Positions 52,588 through 60,854 of a stretch of DNA of 64,000 nucleotides are shown one piece after another. How positions within the stretch are numbered: the first letter of the stretch is position 1; every line of letters starts with the position of its first letter. The notes under the pieces were generated by a model. It saw only the letters and a program-made list of their open reading frames with translations. It was not told the DNA's origin and ran no database searches. Origin of the DNA: Euryarchaeota archaeon UBA88 (GTDB lineage Archaea > Thermoplasmatota > Poseidoniia > Poseidoniales > Poseidoniaceae); the NCBI GenBank assembly GCA_002499545.1, contig DAME01000011.1, positions 91,029 to 155,028 on the forward strand, read 5' to 3'. The translations under genes were made by a program, and so were the position numbers.

Positions 52588-53726
52588 AGGAAGACGAGCA
52601 TACTCCCCCGATGGCCGAGACTGATGATACGGTATCCGAGGTTGGCATGGTTGAACTTGCTGAAGCCTTGGACAACGGTGGCATGGTCGGATTTGTTCGG
52701 GCATTTGTTGAAGATCTCCGCAGTGGATTGGCTCACGTCACTCCAGAACACTTCCCTTGGTTAACCGACCTTGCTGCTAAGAAATGGAACGGTATTCTTT
52801 GCCTTGGAATGGGTGGTTCTGCTGCAGGGGGAGATTTCCTCAGTGTCCTTTCAAGCCTTCAGGGGACCATTCCGGTGGTTCTTCAGCGCGACTATGTTGT
52901 GCCTGCATGGTGGGACAGTTCGTGGTTGATTCTTTCAACCTCGCACAGCGGCAACACCGCTGAAACCATCGAAGCAACCGAAACGGCCCTCAAAGCAGGG
53001 GCCACTGCCGTGGTCATCTCGACGGGGGGATACCTCTCTGGCCTGACGGAACTCTACCCCACTTGCCACCTGATTCCCTCGGTTGGTGGCCAGCCACCCC
53101 GTTCAGCCTTTGGCCACATTTTTAGTCGACAACTTGGCTTACTGCGCAACCTAGGCATCCTACCAAAGCCGCGCGAAGGTGCGGATGATGCAATGCTTGA
53201 GCGATTACAAGATGCGAGCGATGGTTTCGACGTTCTCAAAGACCCCGAGGGCGATGTCGCACAATTGGCCTTGTGCATGATTGACCGGCCGATTGCTCTT
53301 CTTGGACCAACCGAACTCCAAGCCGTGTTGAACCGGTTCAAGAACCAGCTCAACGAAAACGCAGCTCGATTCGCACGGGTGGGCGTGATTCCGGAAATGA
53401 ACCACAACGAAAGTGTAGCATGGGGTGGGGTCGGTTCTGACGAGGATTCGTCAGGAATTGAACACGTGCTGTTGCTTCTCACCTGGCAGGGCATGCACCG
53501 CCAAGTGTCCAAGCGCATGGATTGGATGGTCGCCCACGCTACAACTGATTATGCATGGAAGATAGCGGGTGAAGGCGGAACGTTGCTTGAATCTCTGCTC
53601 CATCTCTGCATATTGACCGACTGGATCTCGATTGCGTTAGCATTCCTGATCGGCAAAGACCCTGCGTCCATTGGGCCAATATCTGCACTAAAGGCGCACC
53701 TTGATTCGGTCAGCGAATCAGTATAA
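52584..53726 (+). CDS. Bifunctional phosphoglucose/phosphomannose isomerase
   Basis: 380 residues of the archaeal PGI/PMI family with two SIS domains. It interconverts glucose-6-P or mannose-6-P with fructose-6-P in the cytoplasm, feeding glycolysis/gluconeogenesis and sugar-nucleotide synthesis. Motifs seen are 'LCLGMGGSAAGGDFL', 'STSHSGNTAETIE', 'RFARVGVIPEMNHNESVAW' (the Glu-x-x-His-Asn-Glu box) and a C-terminal 'CILTDWISIALAFLIGKDP'. The start overlaps the NMD3-family stop. The N-terminal extension before the first SIS domain is slightly longer than common. It overlaps the opposing M23-domain gene by nine bases. Confidence 0.9.
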   Translation: MKEDEHTPPMAETDDTVSEVGMVELAEALDNGGMVGFVRAFVEDLRSGLAHVTPEHFPWLTDLAAKKWNGILCLGMGGSAAGGDFLSVLSSLQGTIPVVLQRDYVVPAWWDSSWLILSTSHSGNTAETIEATETALKAGATAVVISTGGYLSGLTELYPTCHLIPSVGGQPPRSAFGHIFSRQLGLLRNLGILPKPREGADDAMLERLQDASDGFDVLKDPEGDVAQLALCMIDRPIALLGPTELQAVLNRFKNQLNENAARFARVGVIPEMNHNESVAWGGVGSDEDSSGIEHVLLLLTWQGMHRQVSKRMDWMVAHATTDYAWKIAGEGGTLLESLLHLCILTDWISIALAFLIGKDPASIGPISALKAHLDSVSESV

Positions 53727-54299
53727 CCGACCAAGGATTAATCTCGGGTCAGGATAGGTCACAAGTGCTTGATCTCGTTGACTCAATTCCACCACGCCCG
53801 GCATATCATTGACCGTGGGTTCACTGATAGAGAGTTGAATGTGAAGGTGAGGCGGCCATCCACCGTTTTCGTGTTCCGCTCCAATCCAAGCAATCCGGTC
53901 ACCTGCATGGAATACCTGACCCACTTCAAGACCGTTCAAGCTCGTCGCAGTCAAGTGTCCGTGTAGCACCCACACCGTCTGAATTGGAGCCAATTCAGAG
54001 GAACCAAGCGTGACGGGTAACGCTACTTCATGACGAGTGATGATGGTTGGTCCGTAGGAACCGGCCTCATCGTTCACACCCAGTGAATGTATAACACCGT
54101 CTGCAAAAGCGAAGATTGGCGTGCCGACAGGACCACCGAGGTCAATGCCAACATGGAGATCACGGACTCCGCCAAACAACGGCGTAGTGTACATCCCAGG
54201 GCGATGCTCGTCGTACTTGCCAACCGAATACTCAAAGGGACATTCAAAATCAGTTTGAGGTCCGCGTGAAAAGTCGTACACCCAGTATTCATCGGCCAT
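53718..54299 (-). CDS. Stand-alone M23 (LytM-like) metallopeptidase-domain protein
   Basis: About 193 residues. Zinc-ligand motifs of family M23 are complete: H-x-x-x-D in 'DLHVGIDLGGPVGTPI', the 'LHGHL' loop and H-x-H in 'GWPPHLHIQL'. No signal peptide or membrane segment is present, so the protein should be cytoplasmic. The closest pattern I recall is the M23-like module in proteins that join it to a kinase and a class III aminotransferase, rather than cell-wall hydrolases. Archaea of this group are not known to have peptidoglycan, so the substrate is open. The ATG at 54299 has GAGGTGG upstream. Divergent from the membrane protein at 54410 and overlapping the PGI/PMI stop by nine bases. Confidence 0.82.
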   Translation of the reverse strand: MADEYWVYDFSRGPQTDFECPFEYSVGKYDEHRPGMYTTPLFGGVRDLHVGIDLGGPVGTPIFAFADGVIHSLGVNDEAGSYGPTIITRHEVALPVTLGSSELAPIQTVWVLHGHLTATSLNGLEVGQVFHAGDRIAWIGAEHENGGWPPHLHIQLSISEPTVNDMPGVVELSQRDQALVTYPDPRLILGRLY

Positions 54300-54409
54300 C
54301 TTTACCACCTCGTGAAACAGCGAGTGGTCGTTCGACATGGTTGCATGACAGGGTCTTTTCTTTTGATTGTTGGCCGAACAATGAAAGCCTTTGCCGATTC
54401 GTTCACATC

Positions 54410-56794
54410 ATGTTCGCTGCAACCGCCCTCATGGTGTCAGTGACGACCCTGCCGGGATACGCTCTGTGCCGAATCCTCGATGCAAGTGCAGACAGGTACC
54501 GAAAAATGGCGTTAACCCCAGCGCTCGGACTGTTGCTGTTGTACGGATGCTCTGGAGCCTTGGTATTGGTCAACCTCTGGTCGTGGTTTTCCTTATCATT
54601 GGTAGTTGCGGTGCTCAACGGTCTTGCTCTGGTCCAGATTCGAAATCGAACAAGTGAGAAAAAATCCCTAACACCGTGGCAAAAACTCGAACGAGCTATG
54701 CACGGTGAAGTGTACGGTACTCCTGAAGAGAGTATCTCCGAAGAAGCAGCAACGCAGCAATGGCTTCAGCAGCAACGAACTCCTTGGCTTCTCTTCGCAG
54801 CTGGACTGATTCCTCTCAGTTGCCTTACCCTGCCGATGTTGCAAGAGTTACCCTTTGGAGTTGACTGGATTGGCTTTTCGATGCTCACCGGTCAAATTGC
54901 ATCCCTTGGAACGCTGGCATTACCTGGAACGAACTCTGGGTTTTGGACCTATCCGCCCGCACTTCCATCCGTGGCTGCATGGATTCAACTGACGCTCAAC
55001 GTTTCACCAGCACGAGCAGTGTTCGTCTTAGGCCACTACAGTTTGTTCGCTCTCGTTCTCGGCATTGGAGGAGCAATGGACCGCCACGGGTCGGGACCTC
55101 ACGGCATTCTTGCCATGGGTTTGGGGATTGGGTTGTTTGCCAAAGTGTTCGACTCGGGTTATCCAACGGTTGCCAGCCAACTGGGACTTGTCGTGGGACT
55201 TTTGGTGCTGCTTCGCCCGACTTCATCTCGTGGAAAACACCACACCCGTGGATTCATGGTTGCGTTCCTGTGTGTCGCAATGATTCATCCCACCGGGGCA
55301 ATTTATCTGGGAATGCTGATGCTTGCCCACATCGTTGTTGGTTTGCGCCTGCAAGAGCAGTACGGTGAAAACATCAAGAAAATCCTCTATGCCAGCGCAA
55401 TACTCCTGACTTGTGCAGGGGCTGTCGCCTTACTGGTCTTGGCACCTCGGATGCTTGAAAGCGCAGTGTTTGCAGAATACGGATGGCAAGGCGGACGCCC
55501 GTTGTTAACCTACAACGGCATACTGTTGGTGGCTGGATTGCTGGCTGCTTTCTATTTGCGTGCAACCGTCGAAGGGCATCTTTTGGCCGTCTGGCTTGCT
55601 GGATTGTGGATTCTCACTGGAATCCACCTTGTTGAAGGTCTTGAGCGAGTCCCCGTGCTGTCGCTTTTGTCCTACACGCTGTACTCAATGGGTCTGCACG
55701 CATTTCACATCCCACTTGCTGCTTTGGTCGCCTTGTGGTGGAGCGATTCGACAAGTTTGACGCCAATCGACGAACCGAGGGGATTGCGTACTGTTGGATG
55801 GGACCCTCACATACACACCTATGTTTCAACGGCATTTTTGGTAGTCATCATACTCGGCGTTGCCGCGGGTAATGCGATTCTTTTACAAGTCAGCACCCAT
55901 GACGAATTGCGACCTATAGCCCAAAGCGATGTGGCGTTGAAAGACCATATTGCTGGGTTACCCGATGGTAGCGTGATTTACTCGGAAAACGCTCATTGGG
56001 GATATGTGTTTGACCCGCCAAACAATGTAGAATTGACAAGCATCCCGACCCTTGGACTGGTTCAACTCGAAGCCAGCATCCAAGCCCAAGCCACCTCTGC
56101 TGTCTTCTCTGACAACGCGGAACTGCTTGCTGCTCTTGGAATCACTCATGCGATTTCTTCACCAATTGGTACCGTCGGCTGGTACTTAGCCCAATCCGTT
56201 CACTGGGACGCCATCGCTCGAGAAGATGGGAGTGCACTGTGGCAATTTGATGCAGCGGGGACTTCTCCATCGATGTCGTATTTGAAAATAAATCAAACAT
56301 CGAATGTTGGTACATGCACGAATCAGGGTACGGAAGTCGATTGCAAACAGCGTATCGATCCGTGGTCTGAACATCGGTTTCGCGACCCGTTGAACCTCGG
56401 CTCAAATCGTGCCTTCATTCCCGAAGGCACGAACTACGACGCCCTGATGCATGTGGACCGTCCAACTGAATCCAGCGCAGCAGGACGTGAAATCTGCGTG
56501 ATTTTTGAAGCGGTAGGTGACCTTAGCGGTCTTTCCTTTGGATTTGACGCGGGAATAAATCAAACATTGATGACCGAATCGATTGAGTTCTCTTCAGGCT
56601 GGCACCGCTCCTGCATGACGGGTGACGCACTGTCAACAACCGGCTCGTTCACCATTCAGTGGACGGATGAAAATGTCCAGCCGACCCGTTGGGTCAATCC
56701 GTTGGGTTTCTCTGGGCGAGGGGATGCCTTGTTGGACTACACCGGAATTCGACTTCACTGGTTGGAAATGCCACATTTTGGCGTGAATGAATAG
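54410..56794 (+). CDS. GT-C-like polytopic membrane protein, probable glycosyltransferase
   Basis: About 794 residues. At least ten hydrophobic segments occupy the first 500 residues, beginning 'MFAATALMVSVTTLPGYALC'. The loop after the early helices has an Asp in 'PFGVDWIGFSMLTGQI', a place where GT-C glycosyltransferases have metal-binding acidic residues. The C-terminal 250 residues are a soluble, presumably external domain with N-x-S/T sequons and 'GREICVIFEAVGD'. A GT-C enzyme using polyprenyl-phosphate sugars is suggested by topology and by the neighbouring DPM-like gene, but family identity is not certain. The upstream in-frame extension from 54266 overlaps the divergent gene and is not hydrophobic. 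Confidence 0.65.
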   Translation: MFAATALMVSVTTLPGYALCRILDASADRYRKMALTPALGLLLLYGCSGALVLVNLWSWFSLSLVVAVLNGLALVQIRNRTSEKKSLTPWQKLERAMHGEVYGTPEESISEEAATQQWLQQQRTPWLLFAAGLIPLSCLTLPMLQELPFGVDWIGFSMLTGQIASLGTLALPGTNSGFWTYPPALPSVAAWIQLTLNVSPARAVFVLGHYSLFALVLGIGGAMDRHGSGPHGILAMGLGIGLFAKVFDSGYPTVASQLGLVVGLLVLLRPTSSRGKHHTRGFMVAFLCVAMIHPTGAIYLGMLMLAHIVVGLRLQEQYGENIKKILYASAILLTCAGAVALLVLAPRMLESAVFAEYGWQGGRPLLTYNGILLVAGLLAAFYLRATVEGHLLAVWLAGLWILTGIHLVEGLERVPVLSLLSYTLYSMGLHAFHIPLAALVALWWSDSTSLTPIDEPRGLRTVGWDPHIHTYVSTAFLVVIILGVAAGNAILLQVSTHDELRPIAQSDVALKDHIAGLPDGSVIYSENAHWGYVFDPPNNVELTSIPTLGLVQLEASIQAQATSAVFSDNAELLAALGITHAISSPIGTVGWYLAQSVHWDAIAREDGSALWQFDAAGTSPSMSYLKINQTSNVGTCTNQGTEVDCKQRIDPWSEHRFRDPLNLGSNRAFIPEGTNYDALMHVDRPTESSAAGREICVIFEAVGDLSGLSFGFDAGINQTLMTESIEFSSGWHRSCMTGDALSTTGSFTIQWTDENVQPTRWVNPLGFSGRGDALLDYTGIRLHWLEMPHFGVNE

Positions 56795-56829
56795 AAGTCA
56801 TCAAAACCATGAGGTCCTAACCACCATGC

Positions 56830-57564
56830 ATGAAGCAGGTGATGATTCTGCTTCCGACCTTGGATGAGGCGGAAGGCTTGGCGAAGGTGCTGCCAAGAAT
56901 CCCTCACGAGCATCTCGCTCGAAAAGGATGGGAAGCAACCATTCTCATCGTCGATGGCGGAAGCCAGGATTCAACCGAAGAGGTGTCAAAACAATTCAAC
57001 TGCACCTTCATCAATCAGCAAGGTCGTGGCAAAGGGGCAGCGATGCGATTGGGTTTCTTGCACTTTCTCAAATCCGAGTGCGAAGCACTGGTCATGCTGG
57101 ATTCGGACGGGACGTACCATCCCGAAGAAATGGTGCGAATGCTCAGCAAGCTCAAGCATGCCGATGTTGTGGTAGGTGACCGATTGAGAGGCGACATTGA
57201 TCCTGACGCAATGACACGAACCAATTACTTCGGAAACCACCTGCTGACATGGATTGCAGTCATGCTGTACGGGACTCCAATCAACGACTTATGCTCCGGA
57301 TATTGGGTGTTCTCAAAGTTTGCAATCTCAAGGCTCAAACTCAACTCCATTCGATTTGAAATCGAAGCGGAAATGTACACTTCGTGTGCGTTAGAAGAAC
57401 TTGAAATGGTCCACGTTCCAATCCGATACAGCAAGCGATTGGGGGAAGCTAAACTCGGTTCGGTGAAAGACGGTTGGAACATCTTTCGCAAATTGTTGAT
57501 TCGTCGAATATTCCGCACACCAATCGAAGCCCAGCGCGGTGAAGGCAACTTGACGATTCGATAA
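56830..57564 (+). CDS. Family 2 glycosyltransferase, dolichol-phosphate sugar synthase-like
   Basis: 244 residues with a GT-A fold. The nucleotide-binding start 'ILLPTLDEAEGLAKVLPRI', 'IVDGGSQDSTEEV' and the metal-binding 'VMLDSDGTYHPEEM' match polyprenyl-phosphate hexose synthases (DPM1/AglJ-like). 'VVGDRLRGDIDPDAMTRTNYFGN' and 'INDLCSGYWVFS' also fit. It should transfer a sugar from UDP- or GDP-sugar to a lipid phosphate at the inner membrane face. No C-terminal membrane helices are present. It is 35 bases after the GT-C-like gene, consistent with a donor-making and a donor-using pair for glycosylation of surface proteins. Confidence 0.85.
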   Translation: MKQVMILLPTLDEAEGLAKVLPRIPHEHLARKGWEATILIVDGGSQDSTEEVSKQFNCTFINQQGRGKGAAMRLGFLHFLKSECEALVMLDSDGTYHPEEMVRMLSKLKHADVVVGDRLRGDIDPDAMTRTNYFGNHLLTWIAVMLYGTPINDLCSGYWVFSKFAISRLKLNSIRFEIEAEMYTSCALEELEMVHVPIRYSKRLGEAKLGSVKDGWNIFRKLLIRRIFRTPIEAQRGEGNLTIR

Positions 57565-57600
57565 GACAACCCTCAAAACATTGGGTTGAGAGCCTCGACC

Positions 57601-58671
57601 ATGCGGCGACGCCCTTCCGTGGTACTCGGTTCATCTGGACTGGTTGGTCAGCGCATGCAGCAGCGTTTGGTGAACCATCCTTGGTTCGAAATGGTCGCCG
57701 TGTGCGGAAGTTCCAAGCGCGCAGGCACGACACTTGACGCTGTTGAGTGGAGGTTAGAAGAACAGCGGCCTTCACTTCCAAATCTCACCGTGCTTGACCT
57801 CGCTGCGGACGATGTTGTCGAAACCTTGCTTGAACTCAAAGTGGAAGTTGCCTTTTCCTGCATTCCAAGCGAGATTGCCGAGTCGATTGAACCTCGCTTG
57901 GCCAAAGCCGGTATTGCGGTCTTTTCCAACGCCTCTTTTCATCGACGAAAACCAGGCGTCCCGTTGGTCATTCCCGACATCAATCCAGAACACCTGGATG
58001 AATTATCGGATGTATCGCCAATGGCCTGTGCGACCAATTGTACCCTTCTCCCCCTTGCCGTACCGCTGTTTACGCTCAAACACTTCGGCATCAAACGCGT
58101 GGTAATGCGCAGTGAACAAGCCCTGTCTGGAGCAGGGTGGCAACTGCTTCACGATAACGATGCACTGCGTGGAAACGTCAATCCTGAGATACCCGGAGAG
58201 GCAGTAAAAACCAGGGCAGAACTGCTTCACGTCTTTGGCACTACGACACAGCCCGCTAATTTTGAAGCGGATATCACCTGTCAGCGTGTTGCTCGCCGTG
58301 ACGGTCACCAAGTGTTTGTCGAAGTGGAGTTTCGTAACGACCTCACCCGCCAAGAAGTGCTCAGAGCTTTTGCTGGGCATCGATTTAGTGCTGCGGTTCA
58401 AGCGTGCCCAAGTGCTCCATTTACGCCACTTCATGTGGTTGAATCAATCGATATTGACGAGCATCTGTGGACGGATGGTAGCAAGTTCACCAACCGTCCG
58501 AATCCAAGCACTGACTTGCGAACTGGCATGGCAGTGGTTGTCGGCGACATCGAACTTGTCGATGCAAGGCGACTGAAGTTCTCTGGCTATTCGCACAACA
58601 CCGTCCGTGGTGCTGCTGGCGGAACCTTGCTGTTGGCTGAACAAGCGGTGAGTGAAGGGCGTATTGAGTAA
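57601..58671 (+). CDS. asd: Aspartate-semialdehyde dehydrogenase
   Basis: About 356 residues. It reduces aspartyl-phosphate to the semialdehyde, an entry to Lys, Thr and Met. The NADP loop is 'VLGSSGLVGQRM', the catalytic Cys lies in 'CATNCTLLPLAVPL', and the SG-AG motif follows ('EQALSGAGWQLL'). The His in 'VARRDGHQVFVEVEF' and the ending 'YSHNTVRGAAGGTLLLAE' match the archaeal/fungal type. The ATG at 57601 is preferred to a TTG 15 bases upstream. It lies 36 bases after the glycosyltransferase. No other amino-acid biosynthesis gene is nearby. Confidence 0.92.
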   Translation: MRRRPSVVLGSSGLVGQRMQQRLVNHPWFEMVAVCGSSKRAGTTLDAVEWRLEEQRPSLPNLTVLDLAADDVVETLLELKVEVAFSCIPSEIAESIEPRLAKAGIAVFSNASFHRRKPGVPLVIPDINPEHLDELSDVSPMACATNCTLLPLAVPLFTLKHFGIKRVVMRSEQALSGAGWQLLHDNDALRGNVNPEIPGEAVKTRAELLHVFGTTTQPANFEADITCQRVARRDGHQVFVEVEFRNDLTRQEVLRAFAGHRFSAAVQACPSAPFTPLHVVESIDIDEHLWTDGSKFTNRPNPSTDLRTGMAVVVGDIELVDARRLKFSGYSHNTVRGAAGGTLLLAEQAVSEGRIE

Positions 58672-58731
58672 GGCTCACGAACCGTCAGTAGGCATAAATG
58701 CAGACACCGCACCCATCGGTTCGGTGCGAAC

Positions 58732-59814
58732 ATGGGTATCACTGCAATGGTTCCAGACATGACGATTGGTCAGTTGATCAACGAAGCAGAACCTCGATGG
58801 GGTGAAATCTGGGACGATAAGTCAGCACGGATGCTTGTGCTGTTGATGTGCCCTCGTAAAGAGCGCAAACTGATGGAACTCCACGGTGACATGGTCGAAC
58901 ACGGCCAGCCCGTGATGACTGTCTTCCACCGACCTCGCAAGGAGGCACCACTGCTTGAACAACAAAACTTCGACCCAAAGGCTGCGTCGTTTCAATTTGT
59001 CAACCTCGCCAGCCCGGACCTCGGGCCGTGGATGCAACACCTCATCACCAATGAAAAGTGGATGCGAAGTTCAATCGAACTCACGTCCGTTCCTTTTTCA
59101 ATGGATATTCCCGCACAACGAGCGTTTGAAACCGAACGAATCCTGTGCTTCCGACACCCCTCACTTCCTGCCTTAGAACGGTACTACCTTCCGTTCCCGC
59201 CCAACTCCATACCCGGGAAATGCTTCGTGAGTCTGCCTCGTCGACAAGCAGCAGAACTCGCACGACAACAGGCTGAAGTGCTGGGCGTTGGACGACTGGA
59301 AAAGAAACCAACCATCACTCAAATCGATGCCAGTGAACTTCCCATAGCACCTCCTGTCGTTGAGGCATCTCCATCCAACATGGACGACATGATGGACGAC
59401 TTCTCATCCAACATGCTAGCAGAGATGAGCGCCGAGGGGGAAGAAGAGCAAAACGTTACACTTCCTGGCTCAAATCTTGAAAAGCAGGAATCTGAGCAAC
59501 CAGAGCACGTGTTCGTACCGCTGCCACCTTCTGCCTCGCAAGGCCCATCAAGCCCTCAACCTCCACAGCCGCCCGCTCCTGCTGCAGCAATCGAAAACTC
59601 AGCGGATGTTCCAGTACCGGAACCAATCCCTGAACCAGAACCTGAAATGTCAGATATTGAACGTGAATTCCGTGAACTGGTATCAGGATTGCTGGCAACA
59701 GGAATCGAACCATCCGAAGTCATGGACGACCCACGCTGGGAAGACATCAGCGAACGAGCTGCGGCTGAAGGATTCGAAACGTGGCCTGTGTTCTTGCAAT
59801 TAGCGGCAATGTAA
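58732..59814 (+). CDS. Uncharacterised two-part protein with proline-rich linker
   Basis: 360 residues, no recognised family. Residues 1-180 look like a globular alpha/beta domain ('DDKSARMLVLLMCPRKERKLMELHG', 'HPSLPALERYYLPFPPNSIPGKCF'). Residues 200-310 are low complexity, acidic and then proline-rich (PPQPPAPAAA, PEPIPEPEPEM). The last 45 residues form a conserved-looking helical module ('DIEREFRELVSGLLATGIEPSEVMDDPRWEDI'). No signal peptide or membrane segment, so cytoplasmic. GGTG precedes the ATG. The layout suggests a scaffold or adaptor, but nothing more can be said. Confidence 0.8.
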   Translation: MGITAMVPDMTIGQLINEAEPRWGEIWDDKSARMLVLLMCPRKERKLMELHGDMVEHGQPVMTVFHRPRKEAPLLEQQNFDPKAASFQFVNLASPDLGPWMQHLITNEKWMRSSIELTSVPFSMDIPAQRAFETERILCFRHPSLPALERYYLPFPPNSIPGKCFVSLPRRQAAELARQQAEVLGVGRLEKKPTITQIDASELPIAPPVVEASPSNMDDMMDDFSSNMLAEMSAEGEEEQNVTLPGSNLEKQESEQPEHVFVPLPPSASQGPSSPQPPQPPAPAAAIENSADVPVPEPIPEPEPEMSDIEREFRELVSGLLATGIEPSEVMDDPRWEDISERAAAEGFETWPVFLQLAAM

Positions 59815-59863
59815 TGAGAAAGTTCAAGTTGATTCGACTAAAGCAGTAGATGGAGGCAGAGGC

Positions 59864-60085
59864 ATGGGGTACTGTATCAGTTGCGGTCAACAGCACCAAC
59901 AGGGGATTCGTTTCTGCAGATTTTGCGGCAATCAACAGCCGGGTGAGCAGCTCTTGGCTCGCCTCCTGCAAGAAGCCGCACAGATACACGCACTGCGTCT
60001 CCAAGCGCAAGCTCAGGCCCAAGCACTTGCCCAGCAACAGCAACAATACGCTCAAAATCAGTACAATCAACAGCCTCGCTGGTGA
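59864..60085 (+). CDS. Small zinc-ribbon protein with Gln/Ala-rich tail
   Basis: 73 residues. Two CxxC knuckles (CISC and CRFC, 'FCRFCGNQQPG') make a zinc ribbon in the first 26 residues. The rest is helical and rich in Gln, Ala and Leu (AQAQAQALAQQQQQ), then ends in NQQPRW. GGAGG lies 12 bases upstream of the ATG. It precedes the methyltransferase gene by four bases, so they are probably translated from one mRNA. Such zinc-ribbon minis often act as adaptors; no direct evidence here. Confidence 0.75.
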   Translation: MGYCISCGQQHQQGIRFCRFCGNQQPGEQLLARLLQEAAQIHALRLQAQAQAQALAQQQQQYAQNQYNQQPRW

Positions 60086-60089
60086 TTGA

Positions 60090-60743
60090 ATGCGACCAAA
60101 ACATTTGGCAATCGAATTGTCAAAACTTCAACCCCACCCATGCGTTTCGGTTGAGTTAGAACAGTACGCCACTGAAGGCGACCTCGCATCGTATTGGATT
60201 CGTGCCATCGAACAGTTGGACGGACTTGACGGAAAACGAATTCTTGACCTCGGTGCCGGAAACGGAATCTTAGGAATCGGATGCGTGCTTCTTGGTGCAG
60301 TTCATGCCACTCTCATCGAAGCCGACGCTGCTGCCGTCGAAGTGATTCAAACCAACATACAGTCGATTTCAAAGCACTTCGCTGGTGAATTTGAAGTCCG
60401 TCATGAAATGGTTTCAACAACAACGCAGAACCTTGAGCAGCCACCTGACATCGTGGTGATGAACCCACCGTGGGGCGTTCAAACAGCGCGGGCCGACCGA
60501 CCCATGCTCGAGTATGCATTCTCACAAGGGGCGGGGGTGGTTCACGTACTTCACAGTGCAAAAGCACACCACGTACAAGCCATTGCAGACCAGTACGGCT
60601 ACCAATCTGAAGCCGTTTTTGAAACTGAGTTCCGCTTACCGCCCACGTACCAACACCACACAAAACGCAAAGCAACAACTTCTGTACGATGCTGGCGATT
60701 TCACCGTCCTGGCGATACGAAGTTGAACGACGATGAGCAGTGA
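60090..60743 (+). CDS. METTL5-like RNA N6-adenine methyltransferase
   Basis: 217 residues. The SAM-binding motif is 'ILDLGAGNGILGIGCVLLGA', the acidic partner is 'ATLIEADAAAVEVIQTN', and the catalytic motif is NPPW ('VVMNPPWGVQT'). The N-terminal 'LEQYATEGDLASYWIRAI' corresponds to the L-E-Q-Y-x-T segment typical of METTL5 and archaeal homologues, which methylate an adenine of the small-subunit rRNA. The final 20 residues are charged. It sits between the zinc-ribbon mini and the Csl4-RRM gene, which fits an RNA-processing neighbourhood. The exact RNA target is not determined. Confidence 0.82.
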   Translation: MRPKHLAIELSKLQPHPCVSVELEQYATEGDLASYWIRAIEQLDGLDGKRILDLGAGNGILGIGCVLLGAVHATLIEADAAAVEVIQTNIQSISKHFAGEFEVRHEMVSTTTQNLEQPPDIVVMNPPWGVQTARADRPMLEYAFSQGAGVVHVLHSAKAHHVQAIADQYGYQSEAVFETEFRLPPTYQHHTKRKATTSVRCWRFHRPGDTKLNDDEQ

Positions 60744-60744
60744 C

Positions 60745-60770
60745 ACCCCTGCCAAGTCCATATGAGGGGT
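60745..60770 (+). terminator. Weak inverted repeat after the methyltransferase gene
   Basis: ACCCCT (60745-60750) and AGGGGT (60765-60770) are complementary across a 14-base loop, directly after the METTL5-like stop. This may be an RNA hairpin marking an mRNA end. The stem is short and no T-run follows. Confidence 0.25.
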
Positions 60771-60854
60771 TGAAAAGGGGTAAGCACACCCGTTCAAACA
60801 AGCGAAACAACATGCGTCCCACCTCGGGCCATGTTTGCAACAGGAATGAGAAAA

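Noticed and set aside
54266..54409. N-terminal extension of the GT-C-like protein
   Set aside because: It overlaps the divergent M23-domain gene and is not hydrophobic; the membrane protein clearly begins with MFAATALMV at 54410.
60313..60840. Open frame of 175 codons on the minus strand
   Set aside because: Antisense to the METTL5-like gene; composition is unlike a protein and no motif is present.
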